Part shown: one piece after another, positions 5,027-7,387 of the stretch
Layout: each line of letters starts with the position of its first letter
How positions within the stretch are numbered: the first letter of the stretch is position 1
From: an uncultured Clostridia bacterium
GTDB taxonomy: Bacteria > Bacillota > Clostridia > Oscillospirales > Ruminococcaceae
Length of the DNA stretch: 7,387 nt
NCBI GenBank assembly: GCA_947302065.1
Contig: CAMYUO010000089.1
Coordinates: 1-7,387, forward strand
Direction of reading: 5' to 3'
The notes under the pieces: generated by a model
Seen by the model: only the letters and a program-made list of their open reading frames with translations
Database searches by the model: none
What the model was told of the DNA's origin: nothing
Translations under genes and position numbers: made by a program

Positions 5027-5042
5027 GTTAGCAAAGGCTAAC
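5027..5042. promoter_or_regulatory. Metalloregulator operator, site 6 (between feoA and feoB)
   Basis: GTTAG-CAAAGG-CTAAC lies inside the feo transcript, 21 nt before the feoB ATG and just before its ribosome site (GGGAGGAAG). No promoter of the TTGACA-17-TATNAT type was found upstream of it, so it is more likely an elongation roadblock or an RNA hairpin (7-bp stem, AAAG loop) than an initiation block. It shares its centre with site 2. Confidence 0.75.
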
Positions 5043-5063
5043 TATCAGGGAGGAAGTAATCAA

Positions 5064-7387
5064 ATGGAATTGAAGATAGCACTTGCCGGAAATCCGAACT
5101 GCGGCAAGACCACGCTGTTCAATGCGCTGACGGGTTCAAACCAGTTCGTCGGCAACTGGCCGGGCGTAACGGTCGAAAAGAAAGAGGGCAAGCTCAAAGG
5201 TCACGACGGTGTAGTAATCACCGACCTGCCGGGCATCTACTCGCTCTCGCCTTACACACTTGAAGAGGTCGTTGCGAGAAATTATCTCATTGGTGAGCGC
5301 CCTGATGCGATACTCAACATCATCGACGGCACGAACCTCGAAAGAAACCTTTATCTCACGACTCAGCTCGTTGAGCTCGGCATACCGGTCGCTGTTGCGA
5401 TAAACATGATGGACGTTGTCAAGAAAAACGGCGACAGGATAAATACTGATGAACTTGCAAAGCAGCTCGGCTGCAAGGTGGTCGAGATATCCGCTCTTAA
5501 AGGCACGGGCATCAAGGAGGCTGCACAGGCAGCAATCGACGCTGCAAAGTCGAGTGAAAAGACTGTTCCGCAGCACACATTCTCGGGAAGCGTTGAACAC
5601 GCACTTGCACACATCGAGGAAGCCTGCGTTCACTCAATGCCCGAAGAGCAGCAGAGATGGTACGCTATCAAGCTGTTCGAGCGTGACGACAAGGTGCTTG
5701 AAAAGCTCGACATAAGCGAGGCGACCAAGAAACACATCGAGCAGGACATCGCAGCCGTTGAGGCAGAGATGGACGACGACTCGGAGTCGATAATCACAAA
5801 CGAAAGATACGTTTACATATCAAGCGTTATCAAGGCTTGCTACAAGAAGAAAAGCGCAGGCAAGCTTTCAAACTCGGACAAGATAGACAAGGTGGTAACT
5901 AACCGCTGGCTCGGTCTGCCGATATTTGCTGTGATAATGTTCCTTGTATACTATATCTCCATGGTCGCTGTCGGCACGCCGATGACCGATTGGGTAAACG
6001 ACGGCGTGTTCGGCGACGGCTGGCATCTTGTGGGCATAGGCTCAAAGGATTTTGAAGATGCCGAGGAGAAATACGGCGACTCGAACGACATTATTCTCGC
6101 ATTTGCAGAGGAATACGGCGACGTTGAAGCTATTGTGGAAACTCTCGACACTGAGTCGGAAGAGTTCGACGAGGCAGCTGCAAAGGCGGCTCTTGACGAG
6201 CTTATCGCTGCAACACCTGCTGATGCGAATGTAGAATACACTCTCGAAGATGAGGAAACACTTGAAACAACGACGGAAGAAGCTGACAAAGAGGCTCTTG
6301 AAGGCGCTGTTGCGCAGTACACCGACAAGGACTACAAGCCGCACTTTGATGCGCCTCAGATGGAAGACTACGGCGTGTTTGTGCCTTCCCTGCCGTCACT
6401 CGCAGAGAAAGGCCTTGACAATCTCGGCGCTGCAGACTGGGTAAAGGGACTTATCCTTGACGGTATCATCGCAGGTGTCGGCGCAGTTCTCGGATTCGTT
6501 CCGCAGATGCTGGTACTGTTCCTGCTGCTTGCTTTCCTTGAGGCTTGCGGTTACATGGCAAGAATAGCTTTCGTGCTCGACCGTGTATTCAGAAAATTCG
6601 GTCTTTCGGGCAAATCGTTTATTCCTATGCTCGTCGGCGTGGGCTGCGGAGTTCCGGGCATCATGGCATCGAGAACTATCGAGAACGAGCGTGACCGCCG
6701 AATGACTATCATGACAACGACATTCATCCCCTGCGGCGCAAAAGTTCCGTTCATCGCAATGATAGCAGGTGCGCTGTTCGGCGGCTCTGCGTGGATATCA
6801 ACATCGGCATACTTCATCGGTATGGCTGCTATAATCGTTTCGGGCATCATGCTCAAAAAGACAAGAATGTTCGCAGGCGACCCTTCACCGTTCGTTATGG
6901 AGCTCCCCGCTTATCACCTGCCGACCGTAAGCAACGTGCTGCGTTCGATGTGGGAGCGTGGCTGGTCGTTCATCAAAAAGGCAGGTACTATCATTCTGCT
7001 TTCGACTATTGTGGTATGGTTCACAAGCCGCTTCGGCTTTGTTGACGGCTCGTTCTCAATGCTCGAAGAAGACCAGCTTGACGCATCTATCCTTGCAAAG
7101 ATCGGAAACGGCATCGCATGGATATTCAAGCCTCTTGGCTGGGGCAACTGGCAGGCAGCTGTGGCATCTGTTACAGGTCTTGTCGCAAAGGAAAACATCG
7201 TTGGTACGATGGGTACGCTTTACGGCGGCGGAGACCAGACGACATGGCAGGCTCTCGCAGGCTCGTTTACAGCTATCACAGGCTTCTCGTTCCTCGTATT
7301 CAACCTGCTTTGCGCACCTTGCTTTGCAGCTATCGGCGCTATCAAGCGTGAGATGAACAATGCAAAGTGGACCTGGTTCGCTATCGG
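5064..7387 (+). CDS. feoB: FeoB ferrous iron transporter (3' end outside window)
   Basis: This is the main Fe(II) importer of the inner membrane, with a cytoplasmic G-protein domain. It is open for 774 codons to the window edge; I estimate a few tens of residues are missing. G-domain motifs are GNPNCGKT (residues 9-16), DLPG (54-57) and NMMD (114-117), followed by a helical regulatory domain (about 170-270). TM1 is near residues 286-304. Further core motifs are VGCGVPG around C528 and IPCGAKVP around C557, the two conserved cysteine-containing helices. Between TM1 and TM2, residues about 326-436 form a very acidic insertion (roughly 37 Asp/Glu in 110) that should face outside. The start ATG has GGGAGGAAG upstream. 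It follows the tandem feoA genes, with operator site 6 in the gap. Confidence 0.96.
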   Translation, partial: MELKIALAGNPNCGKTTLFNALTGSNQFVGNWPGVTVEKKEGKLKGHDGVVITDLPGIYSLSPYTLEEVVARNYLIGERPDAILNIIDGTNLERNLYLTTQLVELGIPVAVAINMMDVVKKNGDRINTDELAKQLGCKVVEISALKGTGIKEAAQAAIDAAKSSEKTVPQHTFSGSVEHALAHIEEACVHSMPEEQQRWYAIKLFERDDKVLEKLDISEATKKHIEQDIAAVEAEMDDDSESIITNERYVYISSVIKACYKKKSAGKLSNSDKIDKVVTNRWLGLPIFAVIMFLVYYISMVAVGTPMTDWVNDGVFGDGWHLVGIGSKDFEDAEEKYGDSNDIILAFAEEYGDVEAIVETLDTESEEFDEAAAKAALDELIAATPADANVEYTLEDEETLETTTEEADKEALEGAVAQYTDKDYKPHFDAPQMEDYGVFVPSLPSLAEKGLDNLGAADWVKGLILDGIIAGVGAVLGFVPQMLVLFLLLAFLEACGYMARIAFVLDRVFRKFGLSGKSFIPMLVGVGCGVPGIMASRTIENERDRRMTIMTTTFIPCGAKVPFIAMIAGALFGGSAWISTSAYFIGMAAIIVSGIMLKKTRMFAGDPSPFVMELPAYHLPTVSNVLRSMWERGWSFIKKAGTIILLSTIVVWFTSRFGFVDGSFSMLEEDQLDASILAKIGNGIAWIFKPLGWGNWQAAVASVTGLVAKENIVGTMGTLYGGGDQTTWQALAGSFTAITGFSFLVFNLLCAPCFAAIGAIKREMNNAKWTWFAI

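Noticed and set aside
5136..5633. Minus-strand ORF of 165 codons within feoB
   Set aside because: It is a shadow of the FeoB G-domain region; the plus-strand frame is unmistakably FeoB and unbroken.

Overview
The window is a compact metal-ion homeostasis locus, about 50% GC by eye. It has the look of a Firmicute of the Ruminococcus/Oscillospiraceae type: strong AGGAG-like ribosome sites, TTGACA/TATNAT promoters, a DtxR-type regulator, and a feoA-feoA-feoB order next to a small heavy-metal-associated (HMA) protein. The taxonomic guess rests on remembered protein style and was not searched.

Layout. Positions 9-791 (minus) encode a ZIP/GufA-type metal transporter with a long leader of about 140 nt that can fold into several hairpins. 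From 999 to 3520 (plus) lies a two-gene operon: a small membrane-anchored protein (DUF6110-like) whose stop codon overlaps the start of a P1B-type metal ATPase. Converging on it, from 4293 down to 3632 (minus), is another two-gene operon: an HMA (MxCxxC) protein, then a short DtxR-family metalloregulator. Each of these two operons has a candidate intrinsic terminator, and their predicted 3' ends overlap. From 4480 to beyond the right edge (plus) is the feo operon: feoA, feoA, feoB, the last cut off by the window end.

The unifying feature is a 16-bp palindrome, GTTAG-N6-CTAAC, present six times with no mismatch in its arms: 922-937, 1068-1083, 4313-4328, 4414-4429, 4517-4532 and 5027-5042. Every copy is between genes or in a leader. 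Ten fixed bases are expected about 0.007 times in 7.4 kb of random sequence. Each of the four transcription units has a promoter of form TTGACA-17 bp-TATNAT, and the four -10 boxes differ only at the fourth base. Three operators lie just downstream of a -10. Two lie further down, inside transcribed sequence, including one just before feoB. One lies between the divergent HMA and feo promoters.

The simplest reading is that the DtxR-like protein, with Fe(II) or a similar divalent metal as corepressor, binds these boxes and controls ferrous iron uptake (FeoAAB), a second uptake system (ZIP), the P-type ATPase with its partner, and its own HMA-regulator operon. The families are known. The less expected parts are the operator architecture inside transcripts, the structured ZIP leader, the altered metal-site residues in the regulator, the ATPase without a CPC motif, and a roughly 110-residue acidic extracellular insertion in FeoB. 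No CRISPR array, tRNA, rRNA, insertion sequence or phage gene was seen.
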